A stretch of 64,000 nt of DNA from Halocaridina rubra (taxonomy: Eukaryota > Arthropoda > Malacostraca > Decapoda > Atyidae), in assembly GCA_037179515.1 (NCBI GenBank), contig JAXCGZ010017009.1, positions 1 to 64,000 on the forward strand. Reading direction: 5' to 3'. Under the pieces are notes generated by a model. The model was not told the DNA's origin. It saw only the letters and a list, made by a program, of their open reading frames with translations, and ran no database searches. Made by a program: the position numbers and the translations under genes. Positions 11,445-24,451 of this stretch are shown here, one piece after another (within the stretch, counting starts at the first letter, position 1; every line of letters begins with the position of its first letter).

Positions 11445-11968
11445 TTACCTAATTGTGTTTACGGGAAAGAGCCCAAAGCTCATATCTTCCCGTCTCCTGA
11501 TCGGTTCCATTTTGTACTTAGTGATACATATCATACCTGTCCTTAAAACTATTGATTGAGATAGCATTAACTACCTCCTCGCTTAGCTAATTCCAATTAT
11601 CAACTACTCTTACACTGAAAAAGTATTTCCTTACATCCCGCAAAGAAGTTTTCTTACGAAGTTTCAAACTATGACCTCTAGTTCTAGAGCCTGCAATATC
11701 AAAATATCGATCTCTATCCACTCTTCCAAAACCATGAAGGAATTTAAAGACTGTCATCATATCCCCCCTCAATATTCTAACTTCGAGTGATGGTAAGTCT
11801 AATTCCCTCAGCCTCTCATCATAACTGAAATTACGTATTTCTGGCACCAGTTTCGTGGCATATCTTTGAACTTTTTCAAGCTTAGCTATGTGCTTTTTCA
11901 AGTGCGGATTCCAAAAGGGGGCTGCATATTCAAGTTTTGGCCTCACATAGCTTACATAAATATTTCTG
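11443..11968 (-). mobile_element. CR1-like LINE, short truncated copy M7
   Basis: The third paralogue of M2/M5. The ORF2 C-terminal frame at 11,587-11,946 encodes the same 119 residues as the frame in M5. Confidence 0.85.
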
Positions 11969-12060
11969 TGTAATTACCTATTTGTAATTACCTAATTGTG
12001 TTTACGGGAAAGAGCCTAAAGCTCGTATCTTCCCGTCTCTTGATCGGTTCCATTTTGTAC

Positions 12061-13659
12061 TTAGTGATATTTATCATACCTGTCCATGAAACTATGGGTT
12101 GAGATAGCATTAACTATCTTCTCGCTTAGCGAATTCCAATTATCAACTACTCTTACACTGAAAAAGTAATTCCTTACATCCTGCAAAGAAGTTTTCTTAC
12201 GAAGCTTCAAACTATGACCTCTAGTTCTAGAGCCTGCCATACCAAAATATCGATCCTTATCCACTCTAACATAACCATGAAGGAATTTAAAGACTGTCAC
12301 CATATCCCCTCTCAATCTTCTAGCTTCGAGTGATGATAAGTCTAATTCCCTCAGCCTCTCATCATAACTGAGGTTGCGTATTTCTGGCACCAGTTTCGTG
12401 ACATGTCTTTGAACTTTTTCAAGCTTAGCTATTTGCTTTTTCAAGTGTGGATTCCAAAAGGGGGCTGCATATTCGAGTTTTGGCCTCACATAGGTTACAT
12501 AAATATTTCTGAACATTTCCTTGTCTATGTGCCTGAAGGCTACCCTTCCATTTGATAAGAATGCATATGCTGCCCTTACTATGCCATTTATATGTATTTC
12601 TGGAGACAAATCTGCCAGTATGTTTACTCCTAGATCTTTCTCATTTTCTTTCTCTTGAAGTTGTACTCCAGCCACCGAGTAGTCAAGCTTGGGCCTTCTT
12701 GCACTTGTACCCATTCTCATTTCCTTACATTTTGAAGTATTGAATTTCATTAGCCACTTTTCTGCCCACTCATACAGATTATTTAGATCTTCCTGAAGTT
12801 CTCTACCATTGTTCTCGTTTTTTACTTTCTTTACAATCTTGGCATCATCTGCAAACATATTCATGAATGAATTTACAGACTCTGGTAGGTCATTTACATA
12901 TACAAGGAACAAAAGTGGCCCTAAAACTGAACCCTGTGGAACTCCACTACTAACTCTTCTCCATTCAGACACTGAGTGTCTTACTCTAACCCTCTGTTCC
13001 CTTCCTTCTAAGTATGTTTTTACCCATTCCAAAACATTTCCACCTATTCTAGCCATTGCTTGCCACTTCCTAATAAGTCTCTCATGTGGAACAGTGTCAA
13101 ATGCTTTCTGGAAGTCTAGAAATATGCAAACTGCCCAGCCCTCTCTTTCCTGTAAGATTCGGCTTACATCATCTTCAAATTCTAATAAGTTTGTTACTGT
13201 TGATCTACCTTCTCTGAAGCCATGTTGCCTCACTGACAAAAAGCTGAAGGATTCCAAATGAAGAGAGATATGTTTCCTTAGTAGTTTCTCCATAACTTTG
13301 CAAGCTATGCTGGTCAAGGAAACTGGTATATAGTTCAGAGCCATATCCCTCCTTCCATTTTTGAAAATAGGTATCACATCTGCTTGTTTCCAGCATCTTG
13401 GAATCACCCCTGACTCCAGTGACATTTTAAATATGATACCCAGTGCCACTGATATTGAGTTTGCGCATTTTTTAAGTACATGAGGTGATATATCATCAGG
13501 ACCTGTAGCTTTATGAACATATAAAGCCATCAGCGCTTTGCATACCTCTGTGGCTGTAAGGTTGATGTTCTCTAATACCGGCCCTTGAGCTTCTATCTCT
13601 GCAGTCTGAGGGGGTGGGGTATTTTCTACTGTAAATACTGACTGAAACTCCTTGTTCAA
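12061..13659 (-). pseudogene. LINE ORF2 RT and C-terminal domain, copy M8
   Basis: An open frame of 532 codons from MNKEFQSVFTVE to the natural stop. RT motifs [19 protein letters not shown] and FADD are present. It is a fragment of a longer ORF2. Upstream the linker and endonuclease continue at 13,906-14,328 and 14,297-14,986, but a TGG-to-TAG change near 13,906 and a frameshift near 14,380 separate them. Confidence 0.8.
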
Positions 13660-13905
13660 TTCTTTGCAGATCTCTTCATCCGTCTCAGTGATGCTTCCAT
13701 CCGCTCTCTTTAGCCTTAGAACCTGTTCTTTTACCTTCAGTTTTCCTCTGATAATGCTGTGTAAAAGCTTGGGATTTTCTTTAGCCTTCCTGGTGATGTC
13801 CCTCTCATAGTCTCTTTCTGCCTCTCTCCTTTTACTTAGGTAGTCATTTCTTGCTCTTTTGTAGGTTTGCCAGGCATTTATGTTTTTTCTCCTCCTATAC
13901 CTTTT

Positions 13906-14986
13906 CTAGCATTTGTCTCTCCACTCCTTAGCTCTTTTACACTCATTATCGAACCATATATCTCTGGCATGAATTACACCTACTTTGGTGAAAGGTATGC
14001 AGCAATTTACTATCTTCCCATGTTTCTCACAAAAGATGTCATACATTTCTTGTACAGATTTGTTGTAAAATAAGGTTCTCCAGTCAATAACTGCAAAAGG
14101 CTCATTCATTTTGATGTAATCTCCTTTCGGATAGTTCCTCCTCATGTCCTCAGTGCCTCTACTCTCAGGAAGAATATCTTCAATGATATACTCCATCAAC
14201 AACACACAGTGGTCACTCTTTCCAATTGGTGGTTCATACTCAATTTTTTCAATATCCAACACAGTATCTGTGAATACTAGATCAAGTAGTGATGGCTCAT
14301 CCCCACCCCTGGCCCTCGTTGGTTCCATTACATGTTGGTGTAGGAAATTTCCTTGTACGCAATCTAGGAATCTTGCCCCTTAATGAGTCCTCACCACTGT
14401 GTGGGTCAAGATTTATCCAATCTATTTCTTTATGATAAAAATCTCCCATAATCAAAATCCTACATTTTCTCTCCCATGCCATTTTAACAACTGAGTTTAT
14501 GACTTCAATAGTACCTATATGACTTTCCTCGTAAACTTCTAGCCTATTCTGGTTCCTTGGTTGATTATATACAACAGTTATTATAATGCACTCTGACCCA
14601 GTATTTATGCGAGCAACAAGAAATTCCTTGAACTTACTTTCTATAGCCAAGTTTATTTCTTCAACTTGAATCCTTTCACTTATGAGCAGTGATATCCCTC
14701 CACCAGTCCTCTCAGATCTTTCAACCCTTAATATTCTGAAGCCCTTAGGAAAAACTGTGACAATGTTTATGTCCTCACTCAACTTAGTCTCTGTAATTGC
14801 TACTATATCTACCTTACTGTTGTGAATCCTATCTTTTAATTCTACTGCCTTACCAGCTAATCCATCAGTATTTGTGTATAACAATCTTAATGAGGCCCCA
14901 TCCCCTGATCTTTTGTCATTATCTTCTTTATCTCCCCTTTGTCTGGAAGAACTCTGAAATGAAAATTTTTCTATTTCTTCCCTCAT
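13906..14986 (-). pseudogene. LINE ORF2 endonuclease part, copy M8
   Basis: Two overlapping frames. The frame at 14,297-14,986 holds the ORF2 N-terminus (LLYTNTDGLAGK, TETKLSED, IMGDF). It extends upstream through residues encoded in the ORF1 overlap (SGDGASLR), showing that ORF2 continues 5' of LLYTN. The frame at 13,906-14,328 holds GKSDHC and the following linker. A frameshift near 14,380 and a premature stop near 13,906 make this a relic. Confidence 0.75.
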
Positions 14987-15487
14987 TTAACCTTCTTGCC
15001 TCTTGCAACAAGTTTTTTATCTTTCCCATCTCTTCCTGTGTTCTGTATCGTCTAATGAACACTTCTTTGAATTCTTGAAAGTCTTTTGGACTTTTTTCTC
15101 ATCAATATTTCCCTACATGTTTCCCCTCTCTCAAAGGTTACTTTTGTTGGTCTCTGTTTTCATTCCCTCGAATATTTGCCAAGTTTGTGAATGTTTACAA
15201 TATCTTCAGGACCACAAACTTCACCAAGCTTTCTTATCAGGTCTACAACCTTAGCTTTATTTTCTTCAAGTCTCCCCTACCATGTTGGCTCCTGGAATTC
15301 GCTTATGCCTGAGATTACCACTGTCCTCTCTTTACCAAGTTCCTGTTTAATCAGTGGATTTGCCCTTTCCATCACAACATTTTTCATTTTTTTTTATTAT
15401 TGTCACTTTATAGTCTTAACTGTTTGTATGTTTTCCAGTGCCACTATCTTTACAGCCTCTTTTACTGCCACATTCCCCTTTAGTGCA
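14987..15487 (-). pseudogene. LINE ORF1 C-terminal relic, copy M8
   Basis: Matches ORF1 of the intact copy from the RRM-like domain to the C-terminus but with several frameshifts. No single frame survives. Truncated at about 15,487. Confidence 0.7.
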
Positions 15488-16918
15488 TTTTTTAAGTACA
15501 TTAGGGGATATATCATCAGGACCTGTAGCTTTATGAACATCTAAAGCCATTAGCGCTTTGCATACCTTTGTGGCTGTAAGGTTGATGTTCTCTAATACTG
15601 GCCCTTGAGCTTCTATTTCTGCAATTTGAGGAGGTGGGGTATTTTCTGCTGTAAATACTGACTGAAACTCCTTGTTCAATTCTTTGCAGATCTCTTCATC
15701 CATCTCAGGGATGCTTTCATCTGCTTTCTTTAGCCTTAAAACCTGTTCTTTTACCTTCGGTTTTCCTCTGATAAAGCTGTGGAAAAGCTTGGGATTTTCT
15801 TTAGCCTTCCTGGTGATGTCCCTCTCATAGTCTCTCTTTGCCTCTCTCCTTCCACTTAGGTAGTCATTTCTTGCTCCTTTGTAGGTTTGCCAGGCATTTA
15901 TGTTTTTTCTCCTCCTATACCTTTTCCAGCATTTGTCTCTCCACTCCTTAGCTCTTTTACACTCATTATCGAACCATTTCTCTCTGGCATGAATTACACC
16001 TACTTTGGTGACAGGTATGCAGCAATCTGCTATCTTCCCATATTTCTCACAGAAGATGTCAAACATTTCTTGTACAGATTTGTTGTAAAATAAGGTTCTC
16101 CAGTCAATAACTGCAAAAAGCTCATTCATTTTGATGTAATCTTCTTTCGGATAGTTCCTCCTCATGCCCTCAGTGCCTCTCCTCTCAGGCAGAATATCTT
16201 CAATGATATACTCCATCAACAACACACAGTGGTCACTCTTTCCATTTGGTGGTTCATACTCAATATTTTCAATATCCAACACAGTATCTGTGAATACTAG
16301 ATCAAGTAGTGATGGCTCATCCCCACCCCTGGCCCTCGTTGGTTCCATTACATGTTGGTGTAGGAAATTTCCTTGTACGCAATCTAGGAATCTTGCCCTG
16401 AATGAGTCCTCACCACTGTGTGGGTCAAGATTTATCCAATCTATCTCCTTATTATAAAAATCTCCCATAATCAAAATCCTACATTTTCACTCCCGTGCCA
16501 TGTTAACAACTGAGTTTATGACTTCAATAGTACCTATATGACTTTCCTCGTAAACTTCTAGCCTATTCTGGTTCCTTGGTTGATTATACACAACAGTTAT
16601 TATAATGCACTCTGACCCAATATTTATGTGAGCAACAAGAAATTCCTTGAACTCACTTTCTATAGCCAAGTTTATTTCTTCAACTTGAAACCTTTCACTT
16701 ATTAGCAATGATATCCCTCCACCAGTCCTCTCAGATCTTTCAACCCTTAATATTCTGAAGCCCTTAGGAAAAACTGTGACACTGTTTATGTCCTCACTCA
16801 ACTTAGTCTCTGTAATTACTACTATATCTGCCTTACTGTTGTGAATCCTATCTTTTATTTCTACTGCCTTACCAGCTAATCCATCAGCATTTGTGTATAA
16901 CAGTCTTAATGAGGCCAC
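15488..16918 (-). pseudogene. LINE ORF2 endonuclease, copy M9
   Basis: The endonuclease reads at 16,487-16,918 (LLYTNADGLAGK, TETKLSED) and at 15,416-16,474 (IMGDFYNKE, GKSDHC, and the linker to DDISPNVLKKC). The two parts are separated by a stop or frameshift near 16,480. At the 3' end the frame reads into unrelated-frame ORF1 sequence of M8, so the last residues are chimeric. Confidence 0.75.
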
Positions 16919-17986
16919 ATCCGCTGACCTTCTGTCATTATCTTCTTTATCTCCCCTTTGTCTGGAAGAACTCTGAAATGAAAATTTTTCTTCTCTTTTT
17001 CATTTCTTTCATCATATAACCTTCTTGCTTCTTGCAACAAGTTTTTGATCTTTCCCATCTCTTCCTTTGTTCTGTATCGTGTAATGAACACTTTTTTGAA
17101 TTCTTGAAGGTCTTTTAGACTTTTTTTTCTCAACAATATTTCCCTACATGTTTCCCCTCTCTCAAAGGCTACTTTTGTTGGTCTCGGCTTTCCTTCCCTC
17201 GAATATTTGCCTAGTTGGTGTATGTTTACAATATCCTCAGGGCCACAAACTACTCCAAGCTTTCTTATCAGGCCTACAATCCTAGCTTTATTTTCTTCAA
17301 GTCTCCCCTGCCATGTTGGCTCCTGGGATTCGCTTATGCCTGAGATTACCACTGTCTTCTCTTTATCAAGTGCCTGTCTGATGAGTGGGTTTGCCCTTTC
17401 CATCACAACGTCTTTCATTTTTTCGATTACTGTCTCTTTATAGTCAACTGTTTGTATGTTTTCCAGTGCCACCACCTTTACAGCCTCTTTTACTGCCACA
17501 TTCCCCTTTAGTGCATCAGCAAAGGAAGTTTTCATGGCATCATGTTCCATATTCAGCTCCTGAAACTCTTTTCTAAACTGTTCAATGTTTTCCTTAATCT
17601 GGACATTTCAAGCTGCAATCTCATCTCTCTCAGAAGAGAGCAGTGAACTAACATCTAATTCCTTTAGGTTGTCATTCAGCTGTTTGTTTTTATCTTCTTG
17701 TTTAGAAATTCTAGTTTCTAGTTCACTCTTTCCCCATTCCAGCTTCTTTATTCTTTTTTTCTAGTTCCTTTCTCTCCTGCCCATGTGCTTTATTTGCTTC
17801 CTCCAAAAATCTTATTTCCTCTCTGAGTGTTTCATTTTCTTTCATTTCTCTATCCAAATTCCGAATTTTAAAGTCAAGGCTTATAACCATTGCCTCTAAA
17901 TCCTTGATTTTCTGTTTTAATCTCCTAATAGCTTCCCCTCCTCCCGACCCCTGGGTGGGAGAGGTTTGGGACAGAGATGGCCTCAT
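16906..17986 (-). pseudogene. LINE ORF1, frameshifted, copy M9
   Basis: The N-terminal frame at 17,723-17,986 (MRPSLSQTSP, coiled coil) and the frame at 16,906-17,550 (RRM-like VVISGISES to the C-terminus) are separated by frameshifts around 17,560-17,720. Confidence 0.75.
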
Positions 17987-18168
17987 TTTTATGTTCTCCC
18001 TCTCACAGAATATGGAAAGAAGAGAAAGAGAAAAATAAGAGAGAAAAACTTTTATTTAAGCTTCACACAGAATTTTTATATCTCCATATAAGTACTATTT
18101 AGTGACTCAATTTTAGCTCTTTTCTGGTAACACACATCTTAACTGAAAAATTTGACTATGGTAACTTA

Positions 18169-18886
18169 TGTGTGTGATTACCTAATTGTGATTACCTGAT
18201 TGTGTTTACGGGAAAGAGCCCAAAGCTCGTATCTTCCCGTCTCCTGATCGGTTCCATTTTAGACTTAGTGATACTTATCATAGCTGTCCTTAAAACTATG
18301 GATTGAGATAGCATTAACTACCTCCTCGCTTAGCCAATTCCAATTATCAACTACTCTTACACTGAAAAAGTATTTCCTTATATCCTGCAAATAAGTTTTC
18401 TTACGAAGCTTCAAACTATGACCTCTAGTTCTAGAGCCAGCCATATCAAAATTTCGATCCTTATCCACTCTATTATAACCAAGAAGGAATTTAAAGACTG
18501 TCACCATATCCCCCCTCACTCTTCTAGCTTCGAGTGATGGTAAGTCTAATTCCCTCAGCCTCTCATCATAACTGAGATTGCGTATTTCTGGCACCAGTTT
18601 CGTGGCATGTCTTTGAACTTTTTCAAGCTTAGCTATGTGCTTTTTCAAGTGCGGATTCCAAAAGGGGGCTGCATATTCGAGTTTTGGCCTCACATAGGTT
18701 ACATAAATATTTCTGAACATTTCCTTGTCCATGTGCCTGAAGGCTACCCTTACATTTGATAAGAATGCATATGCTGCCCTTACTATGCCATTTATATGTA
18801 TTTCTGGAGACAAATCTGCCAGTATGTTTACCCCTAGATCTCTCTCATTTTCTGTCTCTTGAAGTTGTACTCCAGCCACCGAGTAG
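18169..18886 (-). mobile_element. CR1-like LINE, truncated copy M10
   Basis: About 718 bp: tail with two units, hairpin and the ORF2 C-terminal domain to YSVAGVQLQE. The frame at 18,265-19,032 continues past the junction at 18,886 into the tail and 3' UTR of M11, so its N-terminus is artificial. Confidence 0.85.
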
Positions 18887-19362
18887 TGTGTGTGATTACC
18901 TAATTGTGATTTCCTAATTGTGTTTACGGGAAAGAGCCCAAAGCTCGTATCTTCCCGTCTCCTGATCGGTTCCATTTTATACTTAGTGATACTTATCATA
19001 CCTGTCCTTAAAACTATGGATTGAGATAGCATTAACTACCTCCTCGCTTAGCCAATTCCAATTATCAACTACTCTTACACTGAAAAAGTATTTCCTTACA
19101 TCCTGCAAAGAAGTTTTCTTACGAAGCTTCAAACTATGACCTCTAGTTCTAAAGCCAGCCATATCAAAATATTGATCCCTATCCACTCTATCATAACCAT
19201 GAAGGAATTTAAAGACTGTCACCATATCCCCCCTCACTCTTCTAGCTTCGAGTGATGGTAAGTTTAATTCCCTCAGCCTCTCATCATAACTGAGATTGCG
19301 TATTTCTGGCACCAGTTTCGTGGCATGTCTTTGAACTTTTTCAAGCTTAGCTATGTGCTTTT

Positions 19363-20295
19363 TCAAGTGCGGATTCCAAAAGGGGCTGCATATTCGAGTT
19401 TTGGCCTCACATAGGTTACATAAATATTTCTGAACATTTCCTTGTCCATGTGCCTGAAGGCTACCCTTACATTTGATAAGAATGCATATGCTGCCCTTAC
19501 TATGCCATTTATATGTATTTCTGGAGACAAATCTGCCAGTATGTTTACTCCTAGATCTCTCTCATTTTCTGTCTCTTGAAGTTGTATTCCAGCCACCGAG
19601 TAGTCAAGCTTGGGCCTTCTTGCACTTGTACCCATTCTCATTACCTTACATTTTGAAGTATTGAATTTCATTAGCCACTTTTCTGACCACTCATGCATAT
19701 TATTTAGATCCTCCTGAAGTTCTCTACCATTGTTCTCGTTTTTTACTTTCTTCACAATCTTTGCATCTGCAAACATATTCATGAATGAATTTACAGACTC
19801 TGGTAGGTCATTTACATATACAAGGAACAAAAGTGGCCCTAAAACTGAACCCTGTGGAACTCCACTACTAACTCTTCTCCATTCAGACACTGAGTGTCTT
19901 ACTCTAACCCTCTGTTCCCTTCCTTCTAAGTAAGTTTTTATCCATTCCAAAACATTTCCACCTATTCTAGCCATTGATTGCAGCTTCCTAATAAGTCTCC
20001 CATGTGGAACAATGTCAAACGCTTTCTGGAAGTCTAGGAATATGCAATCTGCCCAGCCCTCTCTTTCCTGTAAGATTTGGCTTACCTCATCATAAAATTC
20101 TAATAAGTTTGTTACTGTTGATCTACCTTCTCTGAAGCCATGTTGCCTCACTGACAAAAAGTTGAAGGATTCCAAGTGAAGAGAGATATGTTTCCTTAGT
20201 AGTTTCTCCATAACTTTGCAAACTATGCTGGTCAAGGAAACTGGTCTATAGTTCAGAGCCATATCCCTCCTTCCCTTTTTGAAGATAGGTATCAC
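19363..20295 (-). pseudogene. LINE reverse transcriptase lacking one catalytic Asp, copy M11
   Basis: An RT frame of 310 codons. A 3-base in-frame loss near 19,767 changes the active-site FADD to FAD followed by AK, removing one of the two adjacent aspartates that bind metal. The frame ends early because one G is missing from the run near 19,381. The N-terminal linker and part of the endonuclease are deleted. The protein would be catalytically dead. Confidence 0.8.
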
Positions 20296-20996
20296 ATTTG
20301 CTTGTTTCCAGCATCTTGGAATCTCCCCCGACTCCAGTGACTTCTTAAATATGATATTTTTTCAATATCCAACACAGTATCTGTGAATACTAGATCAAGT
20401 AGTGATGGCTCATCCCCACCCCTGGCCCTCGTTGGTTCCATTACATGTTGGTGTAGGAAATTCCCTTGTACGCAATCTAGGAATCTTGCCCCAAATGAGT
20501 CCTCACCACTGTGTGGGTCAAGATTTATCCAATCTATCTCTTTATGATTAAAGTCTCCCATAATCAAAATCCTACATTTTTTTTCCCGTGCCATGTTAAC
20601 AACTGAGTTTATGACTTCAGTAGTACCTATATGACTTTCCTCATAAATTTCAAGCCTATTTTGGTTCCTTGGTGGGTTGTATACAACAGTTATTATAATG
20701 CTCTCTGACCCAGTATTTATGCGAGCAACAAGAAATTCCTTGAACTCACTTTCTATAGCCAAGTTTATTTCTTCGACTTGAATCCTTTCACTTATGAGCA
20801 GTGCTATCCCTCCACCAGTCCTCTCAGATCTTTCAACCCTTAGTATTCTGAAACCCTTAGGAAAAAGTGTGACACTGTTTATGTCCTCACTCAACTTAGT
20901 CTCTGTAATTGCTACTATATCTGCCTTACTGTTGTGAATCCTATCTTTTAATTCTACTGCCTTACCAGCTAATCCATCAGCATTTGTGTATAACAA
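20292..20996 (-). pseudogene. LINE ORF2 endonuclease fragment, copy M11
   Basis: The endonuclease runs from LLYTNADGLAGK through TETKLSED and IMGDFN to VFTDTVLDIEK, then enters RT sequence in a wrong frame at the internal deletion. It lacks the SDH motif that completes the catalytic site. Confidence 0.8.
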
Positions 20997-20998
20997 TC

Positions 20999-22595
<1,597 letters not shown>

Positions 22596-22721
22596 ATCAC
22601 AAGGAAAAAAATTAAAGGAAAAAAATTGAGAACTTTTTCGTGAGAAGAGAGAGAAGCTGCCGTCCAGTTTCTGCCTTGAGGGAAATCTAGAAGAGTTGCC
22701 AGACGTGGAGCCTCACACCAC

Positions 22722-22795
22722 ATTACCTAATTTTTTGTGTAAACTGGGGAAAGCTCTTGAGCCGTTTTACCTGATCCTGTGGTTCTATATATTGT
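22722..22795 (-). mobile_element. diverged 3' end of a related LINE
   Basis: On the plus strand this reads ATTACCTAAT, then a GTGTAAACTGGGGAAAGCTC block, then CCTGATCC. This is the same order as tail, hairpin and GATCGGTTCC in the 3' UTR of the CR1-like family, but with many substitutions and small indels. It may be an older or sister subfamily in minus orientation. ORF2 sequence is not recognisable beyond it. Confidence 0.45.
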
Positions 22796-22895
22796 TAAAA
22801 ACAGTATCCTTCCCATTTATATTAACTAGTTAGTTAGTTTGATACACGAAAAAATTGAATAATAAAAGAAAAAAAAAATTACCAAATACCCACCC

Positions 22896-23290
22896 GTCAA
22901 CAGTACTGAGTTAAGTTGCCAAGTAGTACAGCAGTCCTATTTTCTTCATTTTTTTTTTGCTTTTCTTTTAGCTTTCTCGTTTGCTATTTTGTTATTTTGT
23001 ATATATATTGAGTTAAATGTAAAGTCTAAATCCCGTGATAACATATCTTGGTTAGCAAGTCAGTTTATCAGTTAGGAAGAATATATAACAGAAACAGGTG
23101 GGTGCCACCTCGAACACAAATTCGAATTTTCCTTCAGGTTTGACTTTTGTTTTTCTTTTTCTTTTTATACGTAAATTACCATGGTCAAGTTTTTAAGTTA
23201 AGATGTGTGTTACCAGAAAGGAGACAAACTGAGTCACTAAATAGCACTTATATGGAGATATAAAAATTCTGTGTGAAGGTAAATTAGAAG

Positions 23291-23321
<31 letters not shown>

Positions 23322-23369
23322 CCTCTTTCTCGTCTTCTTTCTATATTCTGTGAGAGGGAGAACATAAAA
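22896..23369 (+). other. 5' UTR of LINE copy P1
   Basis: 474 bp, shared with 6,510-6,995 in inverse orientation. It contains a long T run (about 23,300-23,322) and short AT-rich stretches, with no ORF. Any promoter here would be internal and I cannot point to a specific motif. Confidence 0.65.
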
Positions 23370-24449
23370 ATGAAGCCATCTCTGTCCCAAACCTCTCCCA
23401 CCCATGGGTCGGGAGAAGGGGAAGTCATCAGAGGACTTAAACAGAGAATCAAGAAGTTAGAGGAAATGGTTACAAGCCTTGATGATAAAATTCGGAATAT
23501 GGATGGAGAAATGAAAGAGAATGAAACACTCAGAGAACAAATAAGATCTTTGGAGGAAGCAAATAAAGCACAAGGGCAGGAGAGAAAGGAACTAGAAAAA
23601 AGAATAAAGAAGCTGGAAGGGGAAAAGAGTCAACTAGAATCTAGAATTTCTAATCAAGAAGATAAAAACAAACAGCTAAATGACAACCTAAAGGAATTAG
23701 ATGTTAGTTCACTGCTATCTTCTGAGAGAGACGAGATTGCTGCTTGGAATGTTCAGATTAAGGAAAACATTGAACAGTTCAGAAAAGAGTTCCAGGAGCT
23801 GAATATGGAAAATGATGCCATGAAAACGTCCTTTGCTGATGCACTAAAGGGGAATGTGGCAGTAAAAGAGGCTGTAAAGGTGGTGGCACTGGAAAACATA
23901 CAAACAGTTGACTATAAAGAGACAGTAATCGAAAAAATGAAAGACGTTGTGATGGAAAGGGCAAACCCACTCATCAGACAGGCACTTGATAAGGAGAAGA
24001 CAGTGGTAATCTCAGGCATAAGTGAATCCCAGGAGCCAACATGGCAGGGGAGACTTGAAGAAAATAAAGCTAGGGTTGTAGACCTGATAAGAAAGCTTGG
24101 AGTAGTATGTGGTCCTGAGGATATTGTAAACATACACCAACTAGGTAAATATTCGAGGGAAGGAAAGCCGAGACCAACAAAAGTAACCTTTGAGAGAGGG
24201 GAGACATGTAGGGAAATATTGTTGAGAAAAAAAAGTCTAAAAGACCTTCAAGAATGCAAAGAAGTGTTCATTAGACGATACAGAACACAGGAAGAGATGG
24301 GAAAGATCAAAAACTTGTTGCAAGAGGCAAGAAGGTTAAATGATGAAAGAAATGAAGAAGAGAAGAAAAATTTTCGTTACGGAATACTTCCAGACAAAGG
24401 GGAGATAAAGAAGATAATGACAGAAGATCAGGGGATGGGGCCTCATTAA
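23370..24449 (+). CDS. LINE ORF1 protein: coiled coil + RRM-like RNA-binding domain
   Basis: 359 residues starting MKPSLSQTSP; the same start region is seen in copies at 6,509 and 17,986. Residues about 20-145 form a charged heptad-rich coiled coil (LKQRIKKLEEMV, QLESRISNQED). Residues about 209-303 look like an RRM: VVISGISES resembles RNP2 and PTKVTFERGE resembles RNP1. A basic C-terminal segment with LLQEARRLNDE recalls the C-terminal domain of L1-type ORF1 proteins. By analogy the product is a trimeric RNA-binding chaperone that coats LINE RNA in the cytoplasm. No CCHC knuckle or esterase motif is visible. It overlaps the ORF2 frame by about 31 codons. Confidence 0.85.
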   Translation: MKPSLSQTSPTHGSGEGEVIRGLKQRIKKLEEMVTSLDDKIRNMDGEMKENETLREQIRSLEEANKAQGQERKELEKRIKKLEGEKSQLESRISNQEDKNKQLNDNLKELDVSSLLSSERDEIAAWNVQIKENIEQFRKEFQELNMENDAMKTSFADALKGNVAVKEAVKVVALENIQTVDYKETVIEKMKDVVMERANPLIRQALDKEKTVVISGISESQEPTWQGRLEENKARVVDLIRKLGVVCGPEDIVNIHQLGKYSREGKPRPTKVTFERGETCREILLRKKSLKDLQECKEVFIRRYRTQEEMGKIKNLLQEARRLNDERNEEEKKNFRYGILPDKGEIKKIMTEDQGMGPH

Positions 24450-24451
24450 GA

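Larger units (their letters stand above)
11969..15487 (-). mobile_element. CR1-like LINE, near full-length copy M8, truncated in ORF1
   Basis: Runs from the diverged double tail (11,969) through ORF2 into ORF1, where it stops at about 15,487 (CCTTTAGTGCA). Beyond that the sequence jumps to the RT linker of another copy with no tail between. The shared GCA at the junction suggests a microhomology-mediated deletion or recombination. The 3' kilobase is nearly identical to that of M6; further upstream it is more diverged. Confidence 0.8.
15488..18168 (-). mobile_element. CR1-like LINE, copy M9 lacking its 3' half
   Basis: Contains the ORF2 linker and endonuclease (15,488-16,918), ORF1 (16,906-17,986) and part of the 5' UTR to about 18,168. 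The RT, 3' UTR and tail are missing because the copy joins ORF1 of M8 at 15,487. The 5' UTR stops where the tail of M10 begins. Confidence 0.8.

Noticed and set aside
18265..19032. A 255-codon frame as a novel protein with a unique N-terminus
   Set aside because: The first 50 or so residues are the 3' UTR and tail of the neighbouring copy M11 read through the junction at 18,886; only the rest is LINE ORF2.
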